A stretch of 64,000 bases of DNA from a virus. Every line of letters begins with the position of its first letter. The first letter of the stretch is position 1. Shown here one piece after another: positions 49,199 to 57,411 of the stretch. The stretch is taken from IMG/VR virus record IMGVR_UViG_3300030012_004234, positions 1 through 64,000 of that record. One strand, written 5' to 3'. The position numbers and the translations under genes were made by a program. Under the pieces are notes generated by a model. It was not told the origin of the DNA and did not search any database. It was given only the letters and a program-made list of their open reading frames with translations.

Positions 49199-50404
49199 TT
49201 ATTTAATAATACCGGCTAATTTTTGCATTCTTCTAACAGTTTCAGAAACTTCATTAATTACTTCTGGTTTACCAGATGCAGTAGTTCCTGTTGCTTTAGA
49301 TGCCATGCCTAGTTTAGTCTTAGCTTCTTTGATATTGTTTTTAGTTTCTTTTTTACTAACAACATTATCTGAAACTGTTTCATAAACTAATTTAACCTCT
49401 TTTACAGTTTCTGCTTTATCAAAAGCAGCTATAATGTTAACCTTTTGACTTTCAGAAAGGTCGTTTGATTTAAAGATTTTGTTAACGTAAAGTAATTTTG
49501 AATTTAGAATATTTACTTCATTCAATTCACTTTTAAGAGTTTTGATAGTCTCTAAAGCTTGAGCTAGTTCTGATTTGCTTTCTTCTAATGCTTGTTCTTC
49601 AGCATCTCCGATAACACCTTCAGCTTCTTTCTCAACTTCATTGAAATCCTCTTCACCGTCTTTATCTTCGTTAATATTTACGTCTACCTTCTGTCTGTGG
49701 TTATCAGCATTAGGTTTAGCATTGAACTCGTCTAATTCTTCTTCACTTACTGAAGATTCAAGTTCTCTAATTAACTCATCAAGATCGATTTCTTCCTCGT
49801 CCTCACCAGGCATGTCCATTGGTTCTTCTACAGCATCAGGCTCATCACCCATACCTTCGATATCACCAGCATCCATATCCATAGCAGGCTCTTCGTCAGC
49901 GCCCATTTCTTGACTAATAATATCTCTAATTAAGTCTTTGAATTGATCTACACTTAAATCAGAAATATCCTCATCACCTTTAGGCTCGTCTTCAACCTCC
50001 GCTTCGTCCTCAGATTCGTCTGAGTCATCCTCCGCTTCGTTTTTTTCATCGTCAGCATGCATTGCTTCGTCTTTATTGTCTCCGTGAGCTTCCTCCATAT
50101 CGTCGTCATGTTTAGCTTCTTCTACTTCTTCAAGAGATTCTTCCATGTTATCTTTCTCCTTCTTAGGAGCTTCTTCCATGTTGTCTTTCTCTTTCTTAGG
50201 AGCCTCTTCCATAGTTTCGTCGTCTTTTTTCTTAGGCGCTTCTTCTATTTTAGAATCTTCCATTTCTTGTAGTTTTGCAGCTAACATATCTTTTAAATGT
50301 GGAGTTAGAGTTTCTTCTAATGCTTCCTTAGCGTTAGCAATAGCAGCAGCTCTTACAGACTTAGCTTCAGCAATAGCTTGCTTAAATAAATCTTTGTTTG
50401 CCAT
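49199..50404 (-). CDS. 22: Prohead scaffold protein gp22 with long acidic insertion
   Basis: A 401-residue protein. The C-terminal ~150 residues (QALETIKTLKSELNEVNILN, then a helix ending SETVRRMQKLAGIIK) match the gp22 core. The N-terminal half is extremely acidic with 11-12-residue repeats (EEAPKKEKDNM). It is longer than T4 gp22 (269). The scaffold fills the prohead and is destroyed by gp21; likely cut sites such as AIAE-A occur near the N-terminus. It lies directly before gp23, as in T4, and has a 140-base leader with two hairpins. Confidence 0.88.
   Translation of the reverse strand: MANKDLFKQAIAEAKSVRAAAIANAKEALEETLTPHLKDMLAAKLQEMEDSKIEEAPKKKDDETMEEAPKKEKDNMEEAPKKEKDNMEESLEEVEEAKHDDDMEEAHGDNKDEAMHADDEKNEAEDDSDESEDEAEVEDEPKGDEDISDLSVDQFKDLIRDIISQEMGADEEPAMDMDAGDIEGMGDEPDAVEEPMDMPGEDEEEIDLDELIRELESSVSEEELDEFNAKPNADNHRQKVDVNINEDKDGEEDFNEVEKEAEGVIGDAEEQALEESKSELAQALETIKTLKSELNEVNILNSKLLYVNKIFKSNDLSESQKVNIIAAFDKAETVKEVKLVYETVSDNVVSKKETKNNIKEAKTKLGMASKATGTTASGKPEVINEVSETVRRMQKLAGIIK
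50141..50247 (-). repeat. 33-36-base tandem repeat in the scaffold gene
   Basis: Three consecutive units encode EEAPKKKDDETM, EEAPKKEKDNM and EEAPKKEKDNM (residues ~53-87). The last two are nearly identical at the DNA level. Confidence 0.8.
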
Positions 50405-50429
50405 TTTTAAAAAAAAATTGTTGTGATTG

Positions 50430-50506
50430 TACGATTATTAAGAATCGTAATAGGGATTATAATTTGTTTGATACAATATATAAGATTGTATATTCTTATA
50501 TAAATA
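50430..50506 (-). promoter_or_regulatory. gp22 leader: TATTTATA motif plus two hairpins
   Basis: The coding strand has a TATTTATA motif (50499-50506), then two perfect 7-base-pair stems. One is ATACAAT / ATTGTAT with a 7-base loop (50471-50491). The other is TACGATT / AATCGTA with a 6-base loop (50430-50449). They would lie in the untranslated leader of the scaffold-capsid mRNA. No T tracts directly follow the stems, so stability or translation control is more likely than termination. Confidence 0.5.
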
Positions 50507-50545
50507 TATACTTTTTCTGGAAACCGTTATGCTCTTAATATATTG

Positions 50546-51121
50546 TTACTCGGGAATTCTCCAATCATCAATATCATCACCTCGTCTTTCGGTTTGAGGA
50601 AATAGATAATCTAAATAATTATCCCATTGATCATCATAATCTTCATATCCGCTTTCTTCTTGATAATAACTAGCTATCAATTTACCGATATCAGAAGCAG
50701 GTTCATTAAAATAATCGGATACATCTTCAGCATCTTCCCAAGTTGCAGCTGCTTTCATAAAACTAACTATTTCTTCATCTTCAAAATCATCAAACCCATT
50801 TTGTTGTTGCATTATGTCGTATACTTCACCAGCTAGATTTTCATCTTTAACTTCAGGAAATTTTTTCGCAAAATCATCAAAATCAAGATCACTTGAGTTT
50901 TCATCGTCGTCTCCATTCCGTGGACCAGAAAGGTACACCCATTTTCCGTCAGGAAGTTTTGCATGTTTTTGGCCATAGTTACTATTATAAAATTCGGTTC
51001 CTTCTGGGAATTCGTCTTTGTTTATTTCACTCCATCGTTTAAATTTATCTTCTGAGATTAATTTGCTTTGAGTAGTAAGTTTGTTTTCTACTAAAAATTT
51101 TCTTAAATTAAAGTTTTTCAT
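50546..51121 (-). CDS. Acidic head-region protein with capsid-targeting-like N-terminus
   Basis: A 191-residue protein beginning MKNFNLRKFLVENKL. The first 15 residues are shared with the proteins at 51722-52030 and 60122-60403 and contain L-V-E, the T4 prohead-protease consensus (L/I-x-E). In T4, internal head proteins carry such an N-terminal targeting peptide that is then cut. The remainder is very acidic (DDDENSSDLDFDDFAKKF, SGYEDYDDQWDNYLDYLF) with no known domain. It overlaps the gp21 gene by one base. It is a candidate internal head protein, possibly ejected with DNA. Confidence 0.65.
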   Translation of the reverse strand: MKNFNLRKFLVENKLTTQSKLISEDKFKRWSEINKDEFPEGTEFYNSNYGQKHAKLPDGKWVYLSGPRNGDDDENSSDLDFDDFAKKFPEVKDENLAGEVYDIMQQQNGFDDFEDEEIVSFMKAAATWEDAEDVSDYFNEPASDIGKLIASYYQEESGYEDYDDQWDNYLDYLFPQTERRGDDIDDWRIPE

Positions 51122-51699
51122 TATGCTCTCAAAATATCGTTAATAATATTGTCTAAATTAAAATACTTAGATACTTTACCTTTACCTTCATTTAATGATA
51201 CCGGGTTCATAAATGCACCATGTGTAGATGGATTAGATACAAAGTCCCAGCATACTAGTTCAAAATCAGGCTGTACTTCTAAATGTCCTTCGTTTGTTTG
51301 TTGGACTGATCCGGTACCTCTAGATGATATACCAATAGTATGACCAGCTTTTATAATTTCTTTTACTATATTACCAGCAGGAGTATTTAATAGCTCTACC
51401 TTACCCATTAAGTCATCACCATCCCAATATAGTTCTTTTACTATGTGAGAAGCGTTTTTTAACGAGACTACGGGCGTTTCAGGATGATCTAACTCTCCAA
51501 AAGCATTTCCTTTTTTGACGAACTCTTTCACGTATCTTTCCGCTTCTCTCTTAAGAAGATCTTTACTGTATACTCTACCGTTTTGATTCTCTGCTGAAGC
51601 TCTTTGCATTACTCCTTCAACTTCAAATACACCAGGTTTGGTTTTTGATTCCTTTAAAGTAGGTTTAAAAGGTGTTACGTCTACTAATAATTGTGCCAT
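51121..51699 (-). CDS. 21: Prohead core protease gp21
   Basis: A 192-residue serine protease of the T4 gp21 family. FEVEGVMQRASAENQNGRVY is the N-terminal strand region, FGELDHPE carries the catalytic His72, and IGISSRGTG carries the catalytic Ser (125 or 126). NPSTHGAFMNPV is near the C-terminus. It matures the prohead by cutting scaffold, capsid and internal proteins after L/I-x-E. It sits between two genes with targeting-like N-termini, its likely substrates. The length is close to T4 gp21 (212). Confidence 0.93.
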   Translation of the reverse strand: MAQLLVDVTPFKPTLKESKTKPGVFEVEGVMQRASAENQNGRVYSKDLLKREAERYVKEFVKKGNAFGELDHPETPVVSLKNASHIVKELYWDGDDLMGKVELLNTPAGNIVKEIIKAGHTIGISSRGTGSVQQTNEGHLEVQPDFELVCWDFVSNPSTHGAFMNPVSLNEGKGKVSKYFNLDNIINDILRA

Positions 51700-51721
51700 A
51701 TTATTTTTCTTCTTTTTAGTT

Positions 51722-52030
51722 TTAGTATCTCCAGTATTTACTTAAACCGTATCTTTCTAATTTATCATTACCATGTTCAACATCATCTGGTAGAATATAA
51801 TCATCAATTTCCTCAGCAGATGTATTATTATCAAATATAAAAACATCAGCATTACTTATAATAAGGTCTTGTTCTCTATCAGATAGTAACTCATCGTAAG
51901 CTTCGTAATCAGTCATATCATCATCCTGGTAAACGATTGTAAAAGGTTTATCACTTATTTTTTTAGGCGTAAATTCTTCTTTTAATAAGCGATTTTCTGC
52001 CAAATATTTTCTTAGATTAAAATTTTTCAT
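51722..52030 (-). CDS. Small head-region protein with capsid-targeting-like N-terminus
   Basis: A 102-residue protein beginning MKNFNLRKYLAENRL. It is nearly identical over 15 residues, and similar at the DNA level, to the start of the gene at 50546-51121. L-A-E would be the prohead-protease site. The remainder is acidic (YQDDDMTDYEAYDELLSDRE) and unlike the other family members. It lies immediately upstream of gp21. It is a candidate internal head protein; the mature function is unknown. Confidence 0.65.
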   Translation of the reverse strand: MKNFNLRKYLAENRLLKEEFTPKKISDKPFTIVYQDDDMTDYEAYDELLSDREQDLIISNADVFIFDNNTSAEEIDDYILPDDVEHGNDKLERYGLSKYWRY

Positions 52031-52036
52031 TTTATT

Positions 52037-54376
52037 TTATTTGTTCTTTTTTTCGTTAATACCAAAAATATTCTTCTTAGGACCTTCTTGGGCAATAGGT
52101 AATGATCTAACTGGTTTAATGTTAGGTAAATTTAATCCTCCAGTAAAGGCATTTTTCATAACAGGTCTTAAATCTTTTTTAAATGCGCTTTCGATAGCTG
52201 GAGCTAAAAATCCTCCTACTTTTAATCCTTCATCATTTTTTATTTCTCCTAACTTATCGTAAACTTTCTGTATCTTTTCTCTAGTTCTTTCGTAAAATGA
52301 TTCTATATCATTTACTACATTTTGAAGATCGATAACGGATTGTTTCATTCCTGCAAAGCTTTCGTAGTCATCTGCTATTTTAGCTAGTTGATTAGTAGCT
52401 GCTTCTTCAATCATATCATCTTTTAAACTTTTTTTGATAATACCTTTGATAGCTTCTTTAAGTTGTACAGATTGTTTTTCTGTGATTCTATATTCTTCAA
52501 CTTCTGCTTCTGGTTCTACTACTTCATCATCTGCTAAATCTTTTAAGAACTCTAATGCTCTTTTTAATTTAGGATTAGCAAATAAAGCAGGTTGTTCTTT
52601 ATCGTCTACTTGGTCTACAAACTTTAAAATAGCTTGAGCCATAGTTTTAGGATTTTTAACGTTAGTATTTATTCTAGTTAAAGTAGCTGAAGGAATTTCT
52701 TCTTCATCAACTCTATCGTAATTAGCATCTACAAATAGATCAAAATGAAATACAGGATCTTTTCCGAAATCTCCATCCATGATATCATTTTTATGTGTTT
52801 TGATATAATCCTTAATAAGAGAATCTATACCGGGTATCTCTCCATACTTTTCTTTTATCTTACCAATATGAGATGCTAATACTTCTTTTAATACTTTTCT
52901 TGTATCAGCAGCACCGCCTGTATAGTTGCTAGGAGAATCAGTTTTAACTTTACCTTTTCTATCGATATTCATTACTTCATCTTTACCCATAGCTTTTTTT
53001 ATAGCTTTATCTTTTGCAGCCATATAATCATCAGAATCTATATCTCCGTCTCCGTCATGATCTTTACCTTTTCCTTCAGAAGCCATATAGATAGGTTCGA
53101 TAGCTTTTGTAATTTCTTGTGCAATTGCTAGTTCTTCATTCTTATCTTCTTCTTGATATTGTTCTTCTAAGTTTTCTGAAATAGAATAAATAGCATCTAG
53201 CTCAGATGTACCGTCTTGTTCATCCATCAAGGCCTCAGCTTCTGTAAATAATTCGTTAAATACTCCACGTACTACATCTTCATCATGACTAGATGATAAT
53301 TTACTTTCTAAGAATTTTTTAATATCTGGAAATGTTGCTACGTATTTTTGTTTAAAAGGTATACTTTCTTCTTCGTTCTTTTTTCTTTTGTGACCGTGAT
53401 GTGAAGATGTAATAACTTCTAATTCGTTTATAGGTATATTTTTTACTGTCTTACTTCCTTCTTTAAAAAATACATCGTAATGAGTTACTGTTCCATCTTC
53501 TAATAAAGTATGCTCTCCTTCTAAACAAATACCATGTCCATATTTTTCATGTAATACATGATTAGCACAATCGTGCTCAATTTCTTTCTCTTCGTCTTTT
53601 TTATCAATAGTTTCCTTAATATAATTAACTAGATTCTTTTTAAACATTTTTAATGCTTTGTTTCCTTCTTCTTCATCTTCATGTTTAAAAGCATCAATTG
53701 CAGTATTGAGGTCTTGATTAGGTGTGTGATAATTTACATCTTCTAATGAGTTATAAATCTTCATCATATGCTCTACCTCTTCTCCTGATGCTCCTTTACC
53801 AGGATCTACTTCCGGAATAGCCATTGCAGCTCTAATCATTCCTCCGTAATCAAAGTTTTCAGAATATTTATCTCCTGGTTGATATGCTTCTTTTAAAGTA
53901 GCTTTTTTCATTCCGTTGAAAGTATCAACGTTATTTTTCTTACCTACTGGGACCATCTGATCGTTTTTATTTACTTTATCAGATTCGTTACCAACTAAGT
54001 TTATATAATGAGAAGGATTTTTTTCTAAGTTGTCTTTTGCTTTCTTTTCTGCTTTAAAAAAGTCGTCAGCATTAAGAGTCATATGAGGCATTAATCCAGC
54101 TGCTTGCAACTCAATTCTTATTCCTCTATCTAAAGCATCTAATGAATAAGTTAAGGCAGGTCTTTCATCGTATGATTTTGTTTTAGTAGGTTTTTTTTCA
54201 GCCTTAGCTTCAAAAACTAATCCTCTGTTTTTAAGAATTTGTACTGAATCGTCAAATCCATTGAATTGAGATATAAAATCAGGGAACTGTTGTCTCATCT
54301 GTCTAACAAATTCTCCTTTAGCCATCTTGCCTTCTTGGACGGCTCTAAATTTTTCAGTTGCTGTTTGTTGTCTCAT
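52037..54376 (-). CDS. Large head-region protein with EF-hand-like loop
   Basis: A 779-residue protein with no overall family recognised. Around residues 436-449 it has DHDGDGDIDSDDYM, a near-perfect EF-hand/dockerin calcium loop (D-x-D-G-D-G-D-x-x-x-D-D). Another region has CANHVLHEKYGHGICLEGEH, resembling a small folded SH3-like module. The rest is charged and helical. It contains many L/I-x-E sites. Its place between the portal block and gp21 suggests a prohead core or internal protein. The start overlaps a TATTTATA motif region (four bases). Confidence 0.6.
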   Translation of the reverse strand: MRQQTATEKFRAVQEGKMAKGEFVRQMRQQFPDFISQFNGFDDSVQILKNRGLVFEAKAEKKPTKTKSYDERPALTYSLDALDRGIRIELQAAGLMPHMTLNADDFFKAEKKAKDNLEKNPSHYINLVGNESDKVNKNDQMVPVGKKNNVDTFNGMKKATLKEAYQPGDKYSENFDYGGMIRAAMAIPEVDPGKGASGEEVEHMMKIYNSLEDVNYHTPNQDLNTAIDAFKHEDEEEGNKALKMFKKNLVNYIKETIDKKDEEKEIEHDCANHVLHEKYGHGICLEGEHTLLEDGTVTHYDVFFKEGSKTVKNIPINELEVITSSHHGHKRKKNEEESIPFKQKYVATFPDIKKFLESKLSSSHDEDVVRGVFNELFTEAEALMDEQDGTSELDAIYSISENLEEQYQEEDKNEELAIAQEITKAIEPIYMASEGKGKDHDGDGDIDSDDYMAAKDKAIKKAMGKDEVMNIDRKGKVKTDSPSNYTGGAADTRKVLKEVLASHIGKIKEKYGEIPGIDSLIKDYIKTHKNDIMDGDFGKDPVFHFDLFVDANYDRVDEEEIPSATLTRINTNVKNPKTMAQAILKFVDQVDDKEQPALFANPKLKRALEFLKDLADDEVVEPEAEVEEYRITEKQSVQLKEAIKGIIKKSLKDDMIEEAATNQLAKIADDYESFAGMKQSVIDLQNVVNDIESFYERTREKIQKVYDKLGEIKNDEGLKVGGFLAPAIESAFKKDLRPVMKNAFTGGLNLPNIKPVRSLPIAQEGPKKNIFGINEKKNK

Positions 54377-54378
54377 GT

Positions 54379-54609
54379 CTATAAATAGTCAAATGCTTTA
54401 GTATGATATGGCCTATCTGGACGGCTTATTTTTTTGAAACCTAGACTCTTTGAAACTTTAAGAGCTTTTTTTGCTTTACCAAAAGCGCCCGGTGTTGCAT
54501 AATTTTCTCCAGCACCAGGAGTAAAAGAAGCAGATCCGCCAGATACGTTTGCTTCTTGCAATTCAGATAGTACTTCTCTTACTAATTGAATTACTTGAGA
54601 CCTTGTCAT
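54379..54609 (-). CDS. Small protein with a copy of the mature capsid N-arm
   Basis: A 76-residue protein. After a helical start (QVIQLVREVLSELQE), residues 19-37 read EANVSGGSASFTPGAGENY, closely matching gp23 residues 59-79 (EANTSGHGGSATFTAGAGEN, then W). In both, the Glu-Ala bond follows a protease-like site (LQE and VAE). The C-terminus is basic (AFGKAKKALKVSKSLGFKKI). It overlaps the preceding gene by four bases. It may be a prohead core protein (gp67/gp68-like by position) whose N-arm imitates the capsid protein. The identity is inferred. Confidence 0.65.
   Translation of the reverse strand: MTRSQVIQLVREVLSELQEANVSGGSASFTPGAGENYATPGAFGKAKKALKVSKSLGFKKISRPDRPYHTKAFDYL
54380..54387 (-). 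promoter_or_regulatory. TATTTATA motif before the 779-residue gene
   Basis: The coding strand reads GACTATTTATAGACATG, with the motif ending three bases before the ATG. It overlaps the last codons of the 76-residue gene. Confidence 0.4.
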
Positions 54610-55460
54610 AAGTTTTTTAATTCATTAACAAGATCGTAATATTGCATAAGATTAACTAAATGAGTATCATTTACTTTTTCAGTTTTAGCTAAAGGAGTAA
54701 TATTTTTTACTACTTCCTGTAGTTTAATCTTAACAACATCATCTTTTACTTTTGCAATTAATTTATTAACTTCTTTTAAAATATTATCAAATTCTTTATT
54801 TACTAATTTATAAAGTCTACGATTAGAGTTTACTGATGTAATAAATTCTTTAAGAATATTTTTTTGTTCAGGTAATAAATCTTTATACTTATCATTAAAT
54901 TTTTCTAATAAAATTTTAAATGTAAGCATTTTTAAATCTTTGTCGTATTTACTGTAGTCTTCTATTAAACTGTCTTTAACAGCATCTTTTTCCTGAGGAT
55001 TAGAAGTTAGATGTTCTAAAATAGTAAACTTATTATCAACTAAAAATTGAGGGTCTACTAAATTACTATTATTCTGAGCTTCTAATAAGCAGTACAGAGC
55101 AGCTAGAGGTTTATAAGCTCTAACTTCCATTCCAAAAAACTCTTCTAAATTATAATGTTTTTTAATTTCAGATATAAGCTCATATTTTTGAGCTTTTAAA
55201 GTTTTTTGATCTAATTTTCTTGAAACTTCAGTAATAGTGGATAAAACAGCTTCTGCTTTACTCTGTATAAGTTTATTATTTTTAATAAGGAACTCATATA
55301 GTTTATACTCTTTTGCTAAAGTACTTTTATTACTATAGAATTTTTTAAGTATTTCTATAGCTTTTGAGTCTTTATTGTCTAGGGTATCTGCTGCTATTTG
55401 TTTAACTAACAGTTCAAATATGAGACCAGTATTACGATACTTCGAATGCTTTATCTTCAT
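54606..55460 (-). CDS. Helical prohead-region protein, unknown
   Basis: A 284-residue, Lys/Leu-rich, almost entirely helical protein (GLIFELLVKQIAADTLDNKD, AEAVLSTITEVSRKLDQKTL, FDNILKEVNKLIAKVKDDVV). There is no membrane segment. It lies between portal and prohead protease, where T4 has small prohead-core genes (67, 68), so a core or scaffold role is plausible. A TATTTATA motif lies 16 bases upstream of the ATG. It overlaps the 76-residue gene by four bases. I do not recognise the family. Confidence 0.6.
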   Translation of the reverse strand: MKIKHSKYRNTGLIFELLVKQIAADTLDNKDSKAIEILKKFYSNKSTLAKEYKLYEFLIKNNKLIQSKAEAVLSTITEVSRKLDQKTLKAQKYELISEIKKHYNLEEFFGMEVRAYKPLAALYCLLEAQNNSNLVDPQFLVDNKFTILEHLTSNPQEKDAVKDSLIEDYSKYDKDLKMLTFKILLEKFNDKYKDLLPEQKNILKEFITSVNSNRRLYKLVNKEFDNILKEVNKLIAKVKDDVVKIKLQEVVKNITPLAKTEKVNDTHLVNLMQYYDLVNELKNL

Positions 55461-55476
55461 TATATACGTTTACTAT

Positions 55477-55484
55477 TATAAATA
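55477..55484 (-). promoter_or_regulatory. TATTTATA motif upstream of the 284-residue gene
   Basis: The coding strand reads ACATATTTATAATAGTA, 16 bases before the ATG, in the short gap after the portal gene stop. Confidence 0.55.
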
Positions 55485-55488
55485 TGTA

Positions 55489-57384
55489 TTATTTACCTAA
55501 ATCCTTGATATTGTCTTCTTTTAGTAACTCGCTATCGTCATCTTTAGATTTTTTGAAAACAATATCTTTCAACATATCTTTATTTTGTAGATAAACTTTC
55601 TCTGTAGAGTTGGTTTCCATAACATTATCATTGTCGGAAGGGTAGCCTCCTTTCATGCCTTGCTGACCTAAAGGATCTCTTCCTCCCATAGGGTTATCAT
55701 TAGTGCCATATATAGAAGCTTTTTCTCTTGGTCTTCCTCCTTCAGGACCTGGCTGTCCCCACTCAGGTGTATCTTCATACCCTGTAGGAACTTCTCCTGG
55801 ACCTGCTCCTTTTGGTGTAGAAGTAGATCTTCTACCGTACATTGAAGCAAGATCATGAGGTGTACCGTAAGTAGTACCTGATTTAGCTGGGTCATTACCT
55901 TCTCCTTCTATCTGTCCTATTCTAAATAGTCTTTTAGAATCTTCTCTAACTAAATCTCTCATTTCATTATACTTATCTTCTGACATATCAAATATGTTTT
56001 CGTATATATAATCAGATGAGAATAATTTAGTATCTTTCATTTGATTAGCAAGATCAACTTTTTCTTTTAAGAGAGCTACTTTTTCTTGTTCAAATATAAT
56101 AGACGGAGTAGTAAGTTTAATTTCAAAGTTAGTTAAACTTTCACCGGTAAATCCTTGAGAATATAAGTGAACTAATGCTATTTTAGTTAACTCTGATTCC
56201 ATAATTCGTTGAACTCTTTCAACTGTTCTAGCGAATCTTATATCTTCAGCAGCTAAAGTTGCTTTTCCTTGTAAATCTCCTTCATATCCGAAGTATGCTT
56301 TTGGAATCTTAAGTGCTGCAAACATTTTTTGTTGCAAATATTGTACGTCAGTTACACCATCGTAATCTAATCCTTTAGTAGTTTCAATTCTTGTAGATGT
56401 ATCTCCTCCTCTAACAGGCAGATAATAATCCTCCATCATATTCTGTAGATTAAATTTAAGGTTATATTGTCCTTGATCATCTACATAAGGAGTTTTTTTC
56501 ATTTGGTTGATAGTTTTTTGCATAAACTGCTCAACTTCATTAGGAGGTACGTTTCCTACATTAATATAGAACATTCTTTTTTCAGGAGATCTCATTATTC
56601 TATGAATTAACATAGCATCTTCCATCAAAGTAACTTGTTTAAATATTTTTCTTGCAGGCTCTAAATAAGATCTACCGTAAGGTAGGTAATGAGTATCTGA
56701 GATTAATCTAAAATGAGCTATTTCGTAATTATCAAATTCAACTATTTTATCGTTCTTTTTTCTTTTAGGTAAATATTGAGGATTTTGTGATGATGCTAAA
56801 CCATCTGGATCTAATTGAAAAATAACTTTAGCAGGATTATCTGGATCTTCTCCTTCTCTCCTTACCATATGGTATACGGTATAAGGTAAAACGTTATAAA
56901 CTCCAAATTTTTCTGAGATTTCTAGTTTTAAAAAGAAATCACCGTACTTACACATATTTCTAGTCCATGACCATAAGTTAAATTCTATATTTAAGACATC
57001 ATAAAATAAGTTATAAAGTACTCTTTGTATATTTTCGTCCGAAGATTTTATAGCTAATATTTCATTTTGGTCATTTTTTACTGTAGCTTCGTCAGAAAGT
57101 ATGTCAAGTGCAGAAGCAATTAATGGATCTGTATCCATAGCTTCATAATCTGAGTATAGTTGAATCCTAAGTGTCTGATAATTTAAATTAGGATTAAATA
57201 TATTTTTATTATTATAGATATATAATCTAGTAAATCTATCTATTAAGGAATTCGTCTGGTATCTACCTGTTCGTTGTATAGTATTGACATCAGCTATTTT
57301 GAGCTCATTGCCACCTACATTCCTTACTACAACATCTGAGGAAAATAGTCTTCGTAGTCTACCAAAAAGTGAAGTATCTGCCAT
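55489..57384 (-). CDS. 20: Portal protein gp20
   Basis: A 631-residue portal of the T4 gp20 family. It has RFTRLYIYNNKNIFNPNLNY, the DTDPLIASALDILSDEATV clip/stem region, MRSPEKRMFYINVGNVPPNE near residue 270, QMKKTPYVDDQGQYN, and LKIPKAYFGYEGDLQGKATL. It forms the dodecameric ring at the capsid vertex for DNA entry and neck docking. The last ~130 residues are Gly/Pro-rich with acidic stretches and are an extension beyond the core. T4 gp20 is 524 residues. It lies downstream of the terminase gene. Confidence 0.95.
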   Translation of the reverse strand: MADTSLFGRLRRLFSSDVVVRNVGGNELKIADVNTIQRTGRYQTNSLIDRFTRLYIYNNKNIFNPNLNYQTLRIQLYSDYEAMDTDPLIASALDILSDEATVKNDQNEILAIKSSDENIQRVLYNLFYDVLNIEFNLWSWTRNMCKYGDFFLKLEISEKFGVYNVLPYTVYHMVRREGEDPDNPAKVIFQLDPDGLASSQNPQYLPKRKKNDKIVEFDNYEIAHFRLISDTHYLPYGRSYLEPARKIFKQVTLMEDAMLIHRIMRSPEKRMFYINVGNVPPNEVEQFMQKTINQMKKTPYVDDQGQYNLKFNLQNMMEDYYLPVRGGDTSTRIETTKGLDYDGVTDVQYLQQKMFAALKIPKAYFGYEGDLQGKATLAAEDIRFARTVERVQRIMESELTKIALVHLYSQGFTGESLTNFEIKLTTPSIIFEQEKVALLKEKVDLANQMKDTKLFSSDYIYENIFDMSEDKYNEMRDLVREDSKRLFRIGQIEGEGNDPAKSGTTYGTPHDLASMYGRRSTSTPKGAGPGEVPTGYEDTPEWGQPGPEGGRPREKASIYGTNDNPMGGRDPLGQQGMKGGYPSDNDNVMETNSTEKVYLQNKDMLKDIVFKKSKDDDSELLKEDNIKDLGK

Positions 57385-57401
57385 TAAACGTTTAATTTAT
57401 A

Positions 57402-57409
57402 TATAAATA
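57402..57409 (-). promoter_or_regulatory. TATTTATA motif upstream of the portal gene
   Basis: The coding strand reads GACTATTTATATATAAAT, 17 bases before the portal ATG, immediately before the terminase stop region. Confidence 0.55.
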
Positions 57410-57411
57410 GT

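Noticed and set aside
55668-55895. 75-residue minus-strand frame inside the portal gene
   Set aside because: It overlaps the Gly/Pro-rich tail of gp20 in another frame and has no start context of its own.
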